64,000 nucleotides of DNA. Source: SAR202-VII-2 sp965263165. GTDB taxonomy: Bacteria > Chloroflexota > Dehalococcoidia > Lucifugimonadales > SAR202-VII-2. This document shows positions 16,197 through 26,900 of the stretch, piece by piece. The notes below the pieces were generated by a model. It saw only the letters and a program-made list of their open reading frames with translations. It made no database searches and was not told the origin of the DNA. The position numbers and the translations under genes were made by a program. Position 1 is the stretch's first letter, and every line of letters starts with the position of its first letter. Where the stretch lies: assembly GCA_965263165.1 (NCBI GenBank), contig OZ253584.1, forward strand, positions 2,976,001-3,040,000, given 5' to 3'.

Positions 16197-17958
16197 CATT
16201 CCTCCGGGCATGATCCTCATCGTGGGGGCTGCCCTGCTTCCCCTGGTTCCCGCGCGCCTCCGCTCGACGTTGTGCGTCGTCCTGCCTGCCTTGGCCTTGT
16301 TCCTGTTGCTCTTCTACGGCCGCGACCTCAGCGCGTCGATGTCCTTCCTCCATTACCAGCTCCAGCCCGTCACCGCCGGAAACGCACTGAGCATCCCATT
16401 CGGCTACGTGATGGCCATCATGGCCTTCCTCGGCGCACTGTACGCCTTCCACTTGAAGGATATTCGCCAGCAGATCGCCTCGCTGCTCTACGCCGGTTCC
16501 TCACTGGGCGTCGTTTTTGCCGGTGACCTCTTCACCCTGTTCGTGTTCTGGGAAATAATGGCCATCGCCTCGGCCTACCTCATCTTTGCACGCGCCACCG
16601 AGAACTCCCGCGGCGCAGGTTGGCGCTATCTGTGGGTGCACCTCGCGGGGAGCGCCGTTCTCATGGCCGGCATCATGCTGCACATCGCCGACGCCGGTTC
16701 CATTGAGTTCGGCCTGTTCGATCCGGCCCAAAAGACAGCGGGCGGATGGCTGATCCTGATTGGCTTTGCCGTCAACGCGGCCATCCCACCCCTCCACGCC
16801 TGGCTCTCCGACGCCTATCCCGAAGCGACAGTGACCGGCTCCGTCTTCCTCAGCGCCTTCACGACCAAGACCGCAGTCTACGTCCTCGCCGTGGGCTTTG
16901 CAGGCTGGGAGCTGCTCGTCTGGGCGGGCGTGGCCATGGCCCTCTACGGCGTCATCTACGCCATGCTGGCCAACGACATCCGGCGCCTGCTGGCCTATCA
17001 CATCATCAGCCAGGTGGGTTACATGGTTGCCGCCGTGGGCATAGGAACCGAATTGGCTGTCAACGGAGCGACGGCCCACGCCTTCGCCCATATCATTTAC
17101 AAGGGACTCATGTTCATGGGCGCCGGCGCCGTCCTCCACACCGTGGGGACGGCCAGAGCATCCGAGCTCGGCGGCTTGGCGCGGTTCATGCCTGCGGTGA
17201 TGGTGCTGTATATGGTTGGCGCCGTGTCCATCTCGGGGTTCCCGCTGTTCAGCGGCTTCGTCAGCAAGTCGATGGTCATAGGCGCCGCCGTCGAGGACCA
17301 TCGCAACCTGGTGGGCATCCTTCTCAATGTGGCTTCAGTGGGCACGTTCCTCAGCACGGGGCTCAAGCTGCCGTATTTCACATGGTTCGGACGCAACCGG
17401 GGCGCCGCCATGACCCGAGGCGTTCCCCTGGGCATGTACGCCGGCATGGCAGCAGCCGCAGGGCTATGCCTTGCCATTGGCGTCTATCCCACCATGCTCT
17501 ACAATTTGCTCCCTTTCACCGTGGACTATACGCCCTATACTGCGGCGCACCTGGTGGAGACTGCCCAGATTCTCTTGGGTACTGCGGTGGTCTTCTACCT
17601 GCTCATCCGAGTCCTTCAGACCCACGAGGGGACCGCACTCGACGTCGATTGGCTCTATAGGAAGGGCGCCAGGCCAGCCTACGCTGCCCTAGTCGAAGGT
17701 CCGGCTTGGGTGCTCACCCGTATCGAGGCGATGGCGGTCAGCGCGACCAACGCCCTCACCAGGCTGGCCAGCAATCCCGTAGCCTATTTCCCGCAGGTGG
17801 CCCGCCGGCTCGGTATCGAAAGCTCCGCCTTAGAAGGGGACGGCGTCTCCGCGCCGCCCTTCAACCCCGACCGCTACCGGCTGTCGGTTGGGCTCGGCGT
17901 AGCGCTGGTGCTGTTGGCCTTTGTAGCCGTCGCGTTCTGGGCGCTCGTGGCGCTGTAG
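16189..17958 (+). CDS. Third MrpD/NuoL-like antiporter subunit
   Basis: A 589-residue membrane protein, longer than the other two paralogues, with the NuoL/MrpA-type core: FVFWEIMAIASAYLIF, an AAIPPLHAWLSDAYPEAT segment where the usual Lys-containing motif lies, and HIIYKGLMFMGAGAVL. A soluble stretch of about 90 residues precedes a final single helix (residues 565-589), a lateral-helix-like arrangement reminiscent of MrpA or NuoL. It ends the operon. Three such subunits suggest several ion paths in one complex. Confidence 0.87.
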   Translation: MTSIPPGMILIVGAALLPLVPARLRSTLCVVLPALALFLLLFYGRDLSASMSFLHYQLQPVTAGNALSIPFGYVMAIMAFLGALYAFHLKDIRQQIASLLYAGSSLGVVFAGDLFTLFVFWEIMAIASAYLIFARATENSRGAGWRYLWVHLAGSAVLMAGIMLHIADAGSIEFGLFDPAQKTAGGWLILIGFAVNAAIPPLHAWLSDAYPEATVTGSVFLSAFTTKTAVYVLAVGFAGWELLVWAGVAMALYGVIYAMLANDIRRLLAYHIISQVGYMVAAVGIGTELAVNGATAHAFAHIIYKGLMFMGAGAVLHTVGTARASELGGLARFMPAVMVLYMVGAVSISGFPLFSGFVSKSMVIGAAVEDHRNLVGILLNVASVGTFLSTGLKLPYFTWFGRNRGAAMTRGVPLGMYAGMAAAAGLCLAIGVYPTMLYNLLPFTVDYTPYTAAHLVETAQILLGTAVVFYLLIRVLQTHEGTALDVDWLYRKGARPAYAALVEGPAWVLTRIEAMAVSATNALTRLASNPVAYFPQVARRLGIESSALEGDGVSAPPFNPDRYRLSVGLGVALVLLAFVAVAFWALVAL

Positions 17959-18061
17959 CGCCCTGCCCTCGCGAGTCAACTTATCAGGCGGCCCCCGCCT
18001 ACGGAAACCACCCCACGGCGGAGCAGACAGGGCAAGCGGGCGGTCGAACCACGCCCGCCGC

Positions 18062-18090
18062 TTTACGCCCTTTCCTTCCTACGCTATAGT
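18062..18090 (+). promoter_or_regulatory. Promoter of tRNA-Arg
   Basis: TTTACG (18062-18067), a 17-base spacer and TATAGT (18085-18090) end ten bases before the mature tRNA. A GC-rich hairpin at 18036-18058 lies just upstream and may end the antiporter transcript. Confidence 0.6.
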
Positions 18091-18100
18091 TTCAACGTAT

Positions 18101-18175
18101 GCCCCCGTAGCTCAGGGGATAGAGTGCTGGCCTCCGGAGCCAGAGACGGGAGTTCGAGTCTCCCCGGGGGTACCA
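18101..18175 (+). tRNA. tRNA-Arg (CCG)
   Basis: A complete cloverleaf. The acceptor arm is GCCCCCG with CGGGGGT (one G-U pair), the anticodon stem CTGGC/GCCAG closes loop CTCCGGA with anticodon CCG at 18134-18136, and the T loop is TTCGAGT. Discriminator A is at 18172 and CCA (18173-18175) is encoded. A decayed recombinase gene abuts its 3' end, suggesting this gene was an integration site. Confidence 0.95.
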
Positions 18176-18177
18176 CA

Positions 18178-18440
18178 TACCTGACTGTAGACAGAACCGG
18201 GCTTCGGAGAGCCGCCTCCTGAGCCTCCCCGCCTCTAATGGGACTATCTTCAGGCGTAGGGAGGATGTAGCGGATCGTCGCTTTCCCGGGCCTAACCTTG
18301 ATCTCCTTCACGAACGACCGGATGAACGCCTTGGACTCCGTGAGTTCGCTGGTCACCAGGAAGTCGCTCATGTCCTATGCGTAGGCCGTGATGGTTTCCA
18401 CGGCGTCTGGGACCACCCTGCGCACCGAGAGCGCCGCCTG
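18178..18440 (-). pseudogene. Serine recombinase remnant (C-terminal part)
   Basis: The minus strand reads RRVVPDAVETITAYA, a TAG stop at about 18378, then DMSDFLVTSELTESKAFIRS, FVKEIKVRPGKATIRY and LPTPEDSPIRGGE. This pattern is typical of the C-terminal part of large serine recombinases. The N-terminal catalytic domain is missing, and upstream sequence to about 18700 has no continuous frame. The gene decays into the 3' end of tRNA-Arg, consistent with a dead integrated element. Confidence 0.7.
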
Positions 18441-18785
18441 CCATGTGATACACGTCTCCCACGCAACTATGAGACCCAGTTGAGCGGCTCACTGTCCCCT
18501 GCAACACCATCTTTCCTTCGACTGTAAGTCTTCGACCTGCCCCCTTTCAAAGAGCAGCCGCCGTTTTCCGGGGTGGACTGCCAAAGAGATGGTCGTAGGC
18601 AATGGCCGTCTGTCTATCGATGGGGCAGGCCGCGAGGAGGCTCCGGAGCCGCCGCAGTCGCTATTCGCCTGAGCGGAGTTCATGGCCGAAGATCCTGCCT
18701 GTTCTTCCAGCTCTTCCTCGCGAGCCTTCAGTTACTCGTAGCAGCTCGTCCTTAGACACTCCAGCCTCAGCTCTTCAACATCCTG

Positions 18786-19142
18786 CTAAGGTCGGCGCGT
18801 GCGGTCCTCAACGGCAGCCAGCGCTGCAGCAATATCCGTCTGGATGGAGATGAACTGGTCGAATCCGATTATCTCGAAAACTTGCCGTATATATGGTCTA
18901 AGGGCGCAGAGGTGGAGGTTGCGGTTTTCCTTTTTGAGATCCTGCCACAGACGTAGAAACGCCCGTAGGCCCACGGAGCTGATATGGGTCACCGCCGAGG
19001 CGTCTATGATGACGTCATCATCGGTGCCCGCAAAGGCGCGCCTTGCAAGGGCCTCGAACACGTCAGCGGTGAGAACGTTGATGCGTCCCCGAGCTTGCAG
19101 CAGACGCGCGGGGCCGTTGAACTCGACAAACTCGACCATCAT
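18786..19142 (-). CDS. STAS-domain protein (anti-sigma factor antagonist type)
   Basis: A 118-residue single STAS domain like SpoIIAA or RsbV. IIDASAVTHISSVGLRAFL is the phosphorylation loop; Ser56 aligns with the regulatory serine. In the partner-switching scheme the unphosphorylated form captures an anti-sigma kinase and frees a sigma factor. No kinase or phosphatase gene is near. A run of 14 G on the coding strand lies 22-35 bases upstream of the ATG. Confidence 0.85.
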   Translation of the reverse strand: MMVEFVEFNGPARLLQARGRINVLTADVFEALARRAFAGTDDDVIIDASAVTHISSVGLRAFLRLWQDLKKENRNLHLCALRPYIRQVFEIIGFDQFISIQTDIAAALAAVEDRTRRP

Positions 19143-19163
19143 GATGTGCTTCCTTCCATAGCG

Positions 19164-19177
19164 CCCCCCCCCCCCCC
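19164..19177. repeat. Homopolymer tract of 14 C
   Basis: An unbroken C14 (G14 on the coding strand) just upstream of the STAS gene, inside its probable promoter or leader. Such tracts can vary in length by slippage and change expression; they are also prone to sequencing error. Confidence 0.8.
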
Positions 19178-19865
19178 GATCTTAGCATGTGCAGGATACG
19201 CACGGACGCTCGCGTACGCAACCGCCGCCTGACTCTATGTGAAGCAGCTGGTCACATGGGCAACAAAAGACACCCAGAACACGCGTCAGCACTGCCAGAG
19301 CCAAGTGTATGGTGCGTCGGGAGGCTGGATGGACACTGGTCCTCGAGGAACCCCAGAGCCAGGGCCTACACGAGCCTTGCCGGTGTCGCTGTTCCTAATG
19401 GCGATGACATTCTCTTGCCGGTCTACATACTCTGACCGTACCCCCGAAAACAGTAGCAGTGGCGGGGGGCTTACGCGGCCGGGTTCTTGCGAGGCCTGCC
19501 GCGGCGCCGGCCTTCCGACGCGAAGAAGTAGGCAGCGCTGGCGGAACGACGGACATCTAGGTTCATGCCCAGCACTTCTACCGCTGCGGTGAGCCTGCGC
19601 CGGATCGCCTACGTCGTCTCGCCCTCTCCGGGCTCCCGCATGCCTGCTTGCCCTAGAGCTACGCTCTGGACGTACCCGGCGTTTTCCTAGAGCAGCGCCG
19701 CGCGCTTGCTCGCTGCGCCTTTCGCGCGTGCTTCGCCGATCGGAAGAGCGCCAAACGTGGGCATCCCGTCTTCCTCCTAGCGCCAGCGGTTGCACTGGGC
19801 AGCCACCGCCTGAGCGGGCTCCCCACATACCGCCTCTCTGCCTTTTGGTTGCTCCTCAGTGCGGG
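19178..19865. pseudogene. Gene-poor stretch with a decayed gene at about 19470-19720 (minus strand)
   Basis: No intact gene is visible. On the minus strand a broken frame reads IRRRLTAAVEVLGMNLDVRR, then SASAAYFFASEGRRRGRPRK ending NPAA and a stop, with stop codons upstream. The tail resembles a small conserved DNA-binding-like protein with an AT-hook type GRPRK end. I cannot name the family. The rest of the interval shows nothing recognisable. Confidence 0.35.
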
Positions 19866-20705
19866 CTACCGCCGCCGTCTACGGACATACGCCACGACGC
19901 CGCCTACCACGAGGACTACCCCGGCAACCACCAGGACGATCAACCATGCCGGCACACCGCCCCCGCTCGACTCCTGTGCTGGTGGCGCCGGGGGCGCGGC
20001 CGTCGGTTCGGGCGCCGAGGTGGCGGTTGGCGTCGGCGCAAGCGTGGGAGTGGGCGTCGGCATCGGCGCGATGGTCGGCGCCAGCGTTGCCGTGGCAGTC
20101 GGTTGCGGCGTTGGCGTCGATGTCGGCGCGGGTGTCAACGTGGGCGCCGGCGTCGGTGTGGGCGCCGGCGTCGGTGTGGGCGCGGGAGTGGGAGTGGGTG
20201 TTGGCGCGGGTGTCGGAGTTGGAGTCGGTGTTGGTGTGGGCGTTGGTGTCGGGGTCGGCGTAGGTGTGGGTGTCGGGGTTGGCGGGGGGCCTACTCGGAT
20301 ACTGGAAGCGCCGCCCACCGATGCCTCCACTCTGTTCACGTCCTTGATGATCCCGGAGAAAACGTAGGAACCCTCAGCGGCGGGGGCGGTCACGGCATAC
20401 GTAAAGGTTTCCTCCCCCAGCAGCGTGAAGGTGACGGTCTGGCCGACGACGGCAACCTGAGATTCAGATAGGTCGGAGCCTGCGTAGGCGAACCCGGCGG
20501 GCAGCGTCTCCGCGACCTGACCAAGACCGCCGTATCCGGCGAGGACCATCGTGACCTCCAACCGCCCGCCTGGGAGTACTGACGACGCGGAGAAGGACCT
20601 GACTGCCCCGTGCGACGTCGCCTCCACGGGAGCGGAGTGCAACAACCCCACGACCCAGAGAACCGTCCCGGCAACCGCCATCACCGCCAACGCTTTCCTG
20701 ACCAA
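19866..20705 (-). CDS. Secreted, membrane-anchored protein with a Thr-Pro stalk
   Basis: A 279-residue protein with a signal peptide (residues 1-28), a beta-rich domain at about 30-150 (RSFSASSVLPGGRLEVTMVL to SSIRVGPP), a low-complexity Thr-Pro linker of roughly 90 residues, and a C-terminal helix AWLIVLVVAGVVLVVGGVVA followed by RRRRR. The layout suggests a small exposed domain held away from the membrane on a stalk. The linker DNA is a 12-bp-type microsatellite, so its length may vary between strains. It follows the large protease gene on the same strand. Specific function is unknown. Confidence 0.7.
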   Translation of the reverse strand: MVRKALAVMAVAGTVLWVVGLLHSAPVEATSHGAVRSFSASSVLPGGRLEVTMVLAGYGGLGQVAETLPAGFAYAGSDLSESQVAVVGQTVTFTLLGEETFTYAVTAPAAEGSYVFSGIIKDVNRVEASVGGASSIRVGPPPTPTPTPTPTPTPTPTPTPTPTPTPAPTPTPTPAPTPTPAPTPTPAPTLTPAPTSTPTPQPTATATLAPTIAPMPTPTPTLAPTPTATSAPEPTAAPPAPPAQESSGGGVPAWLIVLVVAGVVLVVGGVVAYVRRRRR

Positions 20706-20759
20706 TGCTCTCCCTCCCTTTTACCCCCTACCGCGCTCCACTCCCCGGCCGCCATCGAA

Positions 20760-20957
20760 TTAGCCGGCGAAGTAGACCCTGATAACCGCTATCGCCTCTT
20801 CCTTGCTGATGACGCCATTGAAGTAATCGACGGCTGCCGCTATGGCCTCGTCCCGTTCGATCACTCCATTGTCGTCCTTGTCATACTGGCCAACCATACC
20901 CTCCAACCCCACGTTGGTCACCGCGACCGTCACCGCGATGTAGCCCCCAGCCCCCCC
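20760..20957 (-). other. Out-of-frame C-terminal tail of the large protease (EF-hand-like domain)
   Basis: If one G is removed from the run of seven G (C7 at 20951-20957 on the plus strand), the protease frame continues as GYIAVTVAVTNVGLEG, then YDKDDNGVIERDEAIAAAV and DYFNGVISKEEAIAVIRVYF before TAA at 20762-20760. This is a calcium-binding-type EF-hand or dockerin-like end, common on secreted proteins of this kind. In the frame as given, the protein instead ends in an unrelated Gly-rich tail at 20881. Confidence 0.75.
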
Positions 20958-23900
20958 GGCCGTCCGCTACGCGCACGACCACGGAGTAGCTGCTCTTGGT
21001 CTCGTAGTCCAGGGGGACATTGACCCGCAACTGGCCCGTCACCGGATGCAAGACGAAGAACTGGGGATCGGCGCCGCTCAGGGTGTAGACCAGCGCGTCG
21101 CCGTCGGGGTCCCTGGCCACCAGCGGAGCGCCGATGTACTGGCCCACCACCGCGTTCTCGGCCACCGAGCGCGAGGTCACGGCGCCGTCGATGAACGACG
21201 GCGACCGGTTCGAAGGCGCGACGCCGCCTCCACCCCCTCCGCCCCCGCTGCCTCCGCCCGTTATCGGTGGGGGCGGTGGAGGCGGTGGAGGCGGGGTTTC
21301 CCGAGCGGTTGCGGTCACCTCGTTGGACCATTCGGCGTTGCCGTCGGCGTTGACGGCGCGCAACTGGTAGGTGTAGGTCGTTCCAGCCGACACCTGGCTG
21401 TCCCGGTACGTTGTAGCCGCGACGCTAGGTCCGGGAGTGACGAGGGCATAGCTCTCGCCGGCCTCCTTGCGTTCCAGCTCGTACCGGGTGATGGGGCTAC
21501 CGTTGTCGCCCGGTATGCTCCACGTCAAGTCAATGTGTGCACTCGCTCCTGATGCCCGCAGATTCGTGATCTGCCGCGGTGCCGCAACCAACTCCGTCGT
21601 GACCGAGTCGTCATTGTCCCCCGGCATCCGATCGAGTTGGTCTCCTTCGGACGTGGCGGTAAATCGAATATCCGCCGAGGCGTTGTCGGTGACCTCGACG
21701 ACAACCTCCCCACTTGTCGTGTCGCCGAGTTCCAGCGTCCCGAAAGTACACGTGACCGTTCGGCCGGAGCGCCTGCACTGACCGGTTGACGGCGCCGAGA
21801 CACTAGCCGAGACAAAGGTCACGCCGGCATCCAGCGTTGCCGTGAGAACCGTGTTGGTGGATGCGGCCGGCCCGCTGTTGGTGACTGACCAATCGTAGGT
21901 GATCTCATCCCTCAGCGAGGCGATGCTACGGTCAGCGTTGACCGTCGTCCGCAAGTCCACCAGCGAGGCAATATCGTCTGTGGTGGTCACCGTCGCGGTC
22001 ATGTCGCCCCGCAGCAGGTACGGTTGGCTAGGGCCTACGAACGCCAACACAACGCGGAACGTCTCCGGCGGCTCGTTGACGGTGTCATGTTCAACGTTCA
22101 CAGTGAAGTCACGCGAAGCCACCCAGCGAGATTCGCCAGCCACTGTGGTCCGGGAAAAGTCGTTGCGTTCGAACGTTTCCGTCACGGACAGAGGCTCGTA
22201 GTCGTCTGGCTGCCGCGCCGTGCCGTTGGCCGTATTCACGGTAAAGTCGAAGGTGAACCCGCTCTCCGGGCGCTTGTCCGTTGCCGTGACCGCCATCGCG
22301 CGAAGGGTCACCGCCGTTGTCTGGCCGGGACTCGTGGGCTCTTCAGCCGTGAATGCCGTTTCTTCCCATCCCAGCGTCACCGGCGCATGGTCGTTGTCGT
22401 TGATGGAGACGGTTGCCTCAGCGCTGCTGCCCCTCAAGTGAGGCAATGTCGGGTTGCTGTAGGACAACACTACTTCAAATTGTTCATTCGATTCATCCAA
22501 GGTGTCTTCAAGGACTGTCACCTCGAACTCTCGCGTTGCCCGGTAGCGCTGCACGCCGCCGCCCGTGTCGACGCGGGTGAAGTCGCTCTGCCGAAATCGA
22601 TGCGTCGTCGACAGTGGACGAAAGTCCTCATTCCTCGTGGCGCTGTCGTCAACGGCCTCAACGGATACCGCAACTTCGAAGCCGCTTCCCGGCATCTTGT
22701 CGACTTCTGTTGTGACCTCTGCACGCAGGGCGACAGTCCCTTCGTCCTCGTCGACGCTCACGAACGTCTGCTCCCAGCTGATGGTGACGGGTACGAAGTC
22801 GTTGTCGGTGATCTTCACCCTCATAGTGGCTGAACCGCCCTGCAGGTGAGATGGGCCGAGATTCGCGTACTCAATGGTTACCGTGAAGTCCTCCTCGTCT
22901 TCATCGGATGTGTCATCCACAATGGGCGCCAGCACTTGCTTTGCGGCGCGATAGCGGCGTTCGCCGTTGATGGTTACCCGGCTGAAGTCGCTCCGGCTGA
23001 AAGTGACGGTATTGGCCACCTGCGTATAGTCGCCGGGCTGGGCGGCGCTGCCGTTAGACGTATAGATGGAGGCGTCGAAGGCGAACCCGTCTTCAGGCCG
23101 CTTGTCCACAGTGGTGACGGCGTAGGCGCGCAGCGTGACGCTTCCGGCGTTCTCACCGACCGTTATGTCCGACCGTTCCCAGCTGAGAGTAACTGGAACG
23201 TGTTCGTTGTCCTTGATTGTGACGACTGCCGTGGAGGGGCCTCCCTGGAGATGCGTGAGGCCGGGAGTCAGGTAGGCCAGCCTTACGTTGAAGGCTTCGT
23301 CCGATTCATCCGCTGTGTCGTCTATGATGACTACGGTGAAATCCCTGGTTGCGCGGTATCGCTGCTGGCCGTTCACGTCGGTCTGGCTGAAGTCGCTCGC
23401 GACAAAGGTCGCGGACGAAGGCGGAGCCGTGTAGTCGTCGTCTTGGGTCGTGCCGCTATCGGTAGTGGTTAGGGTGACGTCGAAGGTGAAGTCAGCCTCC
23501 GGCGGCGAGTCCAGTGTGGTTGTAAAGACTGCCCTCAGGACGACGCTCCCGGCGTCCTCGGCCACTTCAATAGAGGTCTCTTCCCACTGCAACATTATGG
23601 GTATGTCGTCCGGCAGCGGTGTGCCTGTATCTGTGTCGGACCATTCTCCATCCCCGGCAGTGTTGACGGCCCGCACCTGTACGTCGTACTCCGTCGTGTT
23701 CGTGAGGTTGGAGATGACATACCGCAGGTCGCCGCTTCTCCAGGCGTTGTCCCGCACCGTCCAGTTGGATTCCACCGTCTCGTCTTCGCTGGTCTCAATG
23801 TAGCGTACGTCGTAGGCTGTGATGACCCCGCCGCCTGTGTCAGCAGGGGCCGTCCAGACAACAGCCAGGGTCCTATCGCCGCGTGAGATGGAGGTTATAG

Positions 23901-26900
23901 CCGGCGCGGCCGGCTTGACCGTGGTGGGCTCCTCACCTGCCACTTGGGACCAGGGGCCATGTCCAGAACCGTTGTGGGCCCGCAGTTGGAATTCGTACTT
24001 AACTCCGCCTCTCAGTCCGGTGATGGTGTAACTCCGGTTGCTCGGCGTCCCCACGCCCGTCTCCACAGACCAGTTGTCATCGCTCTTGTCCGTAGCATCT
24101 TCGCGAATGTAGCGCACGTCGTAGGAGGTGATGGCTGTCTCCCCAGTGTCTATCGGCGCCTTCCAGTCAATTTCGAGTGTGCCTCCTCCCGGGGTGACAT
24201 TGTCGATATCAGGCGCGCCGGGAATGGAACCGTGTCCATAGATGGTGAGACCCCACGACCTGAGAGCTCCCGTATCCCTTCTACTAAGGTCTTTAATCCG
24301 CAGCGTCCACTCGCCGGCCGCGTCCTCGCCCAAGTGGCGGGCCGAACCAAAGCGAAACTCAGTGGTCAACGCCCCGTTTATCGGGGCGGAAGTGGACAGC
24401 GTTGAAACGGCCCCGGAGGGCGAGACCAGCTCAACGGTCAGGTCCCGGAAGGAAGGGTGGTTGAAGTGGGCATTGACCTCCACAAACTCAACGAACTCCA
24501 CATAAGTGTCTACGTTCAGACTGGCGGTAACCGTGGTAGGCGTACCGGACGACGGCAAGTCGGGGATTGACAGGTTGATGACGCTTGACGCCGAGGTGAT
24601 TTCCCTCAAATCTCGGACGTTTGTCCAAGTTGTGGCTAGGTCCACGGCCGCCTTGGCGTCCACCATGCCGAAGCCGTACTCGTGGTTGAAGTTGTAGCGA
24701 TCCGTGGTCGACCCGTATTTGAAAGCTCCTTCCACCCAGCCGGTGTTATCCGGGTCGTTCTTGCGGGCGGAGGCAGCCAGGATTAGCTTGACGTCCCGCC
24801 AAGTCAGCGCGCTGTTTGCTTCGCGCACCAGTGCAACCACGCCGGAGACTATGGGAGTGGCGGCGCTGGTGCCTCCAAAACTGCCCCTATACCGGTGTCC
24901 GTTGTCGGTGGTGGCTATTCTAGGCTGGCCCTCCCTCCCGCTGCTGGACGGTCCGCACACCCACAGGTTTGCGCCGGATTCCGAGTAGCTGCTTCTTATA
25001 TCGTCGTGCCCGACGGCGCAGACAGCCGTCACGGCGTAGAAGTTCGAGTACTCGTCCAGAGTGGAGTAGTCGAGGTCTCCCCCATTCCCGGCAGCCCACG
25101 CGTAGAAAACGCCTTTCCCGCCGTAGCCGGTGGTGACGCCGTATTTGACAGCCGCTTCCCAAAGTTCAGTAGCAGGCTCCGGCCTGTCGGAGTCTCTAGG
25201 CCCCCAGCTGTTGTTGGAAATGGCCGTGGTCGTCGCGTTGCGAGACATGGCGTTCGCTTCATTGGCGTCGGACTCTTCAACCAGATAGTTGTAGCCGTAT
25301 ATCTTGGCCTCGGGGGCTACGCCTCGCATACCGAGGCTGTTGTCCTTCGCCGCAATAAGGCCGGCCACCGCGGTGCCGTGGTCCTCGAAGGGGTGGTAGA
25401 TGTCGGTCAGGTCTGGGTCGTAGTTGTGGTTGAAGGAGGTGAGGACGTTGTCAGCCAGATCCTCGTGCTGGTGGTGCATTCCATCGTCCACCACCGCCAC
25501 GTTGATGCCGGAGCCTGTGTATGTGGGCCACACCTCCTCGACCCTAATATCCTGACCGGCGCCGTTCCGGAACTGCCCAGTATTGTTCAGGTGCCACTGG
25601 CAGCCGTAGAGCGGGTCGTTGATGCTGCTGCTGGTGGGGATGTTGGAGCAGCGGTCTACAAAAAAGGTGTAAGAGCCCTCGACGATGGCCCTGACGGTGT
25701 AACGTCCCGTGTCTGTGGCGTCCTTGCCCGTCACCTTCAAGTAGTATGTGCCCGCGTCCAGTCTGCCCTCGAAGATAAACAAGTCGTCAAAGTGAATCGA
25801 ATCTACCGGCGCCTGGAGGTCGTTTTCATCGGTCAGGCCACCGCTGATATTAGTGACGTCGCCCACTCCCCCGATAATCACGTAAGCTGTCTCTTCGAGG
25901 GTAAGGCTGAAGTAATCCTCGTCACCCGCCGGGTCTATGATTCCCCCCGCCGCAACGCCGAGGGTCAGTGGCTGAGCGTCAGCTTTGGCGCTGCCCGGCT
26001 CGGTGATGGCTGTGGCGTACACCGAATACGGCCCATCGGATCTCTCATCGAAAGAATTGACCTTGACGTAATACACCCCGGCGTTGAGGCTTTCCCGGAT
26101 GAGGAAGTTCCTCCTACCGCCCGGGAGGTAGCCGTCATCGTTGGATGCTATCACCGTGCCGTTGCTCCCTTGCAGCTCACCGACGGTGTCAGGGAAGCCA
26201 GAGGCGCGAATGGCAACTTCCGTTGTCTCGGAAAGCTCCAGCTTGAAGTAGTCATCGTCGTCTTCCGGGTCTATGGTGCCGCTCGCAGAGCCGTTGAGAT
26301 TCAGAGTGGCCGCGTTGCTCCTTGAAGTTGTGTCCCTGAACTCCCTGATCCGAAGGACATATGGTTCGTCAGTAGGCCCGAAGCCGGTTACCTTGACGTG
26401 GTACGTCCCGGACTCGAGTCTTTGCCACAGGAAGAAATTGTCCGGGTTGGGCAGCACACCGCCTCTATCGCTGATGTCGATGGACATGCCGTTGCTGTCC
26501 AGCAGTTCTCCCACGGTATCCAGGTCGCCTAAGGTGTAGATCCAATAGTCGGCAGTCCTTGACACGCTAAAGCTGAAGTAGTCTTCATCGTCGGCGGGGT
26601 CAACGGCGCCCCACACCCTGGCGCCCGCGGTCACACTCGTCGCCTCGGCCAGGGCGCCGCCGTGGTCAGCGGGCGTAGCGCTGGTCGTGGCCGACCAGGC
26701 GCCGTCGACATCGTCTTTGTCAACCGCGCGCACCTGCACGTCGTACTCCGTGCCGTTGGTCAGGCCGGTGACGGCGTAGGCCAGGCTGCCGCCGCCGTCT
26801 TCCCAGGCGTCCTCCTCCACAGTCCAGTTGGCGTCCACCGTCTCATCAGCGCTGGTCTCGATATAGCGCACGTCGTACGCCGCGACTCCGGTGGTGATTC

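Noticed and set aside
19849..20367. Plus-strand Gly/Val-repeat open frame
   Set aside because: Antisense of the Thr-Pro stalk microsatellite.
22024..22833. Plus-strand open frame of 269 codons
   Set aside because: Antisense to the Calx-beta repeats of the giant protease.
24895..26325. Plus-strand open frame of 476 codons
   Set aside because: Antisense to the S8 and PPC part of the giant protease; no family-like sequence.
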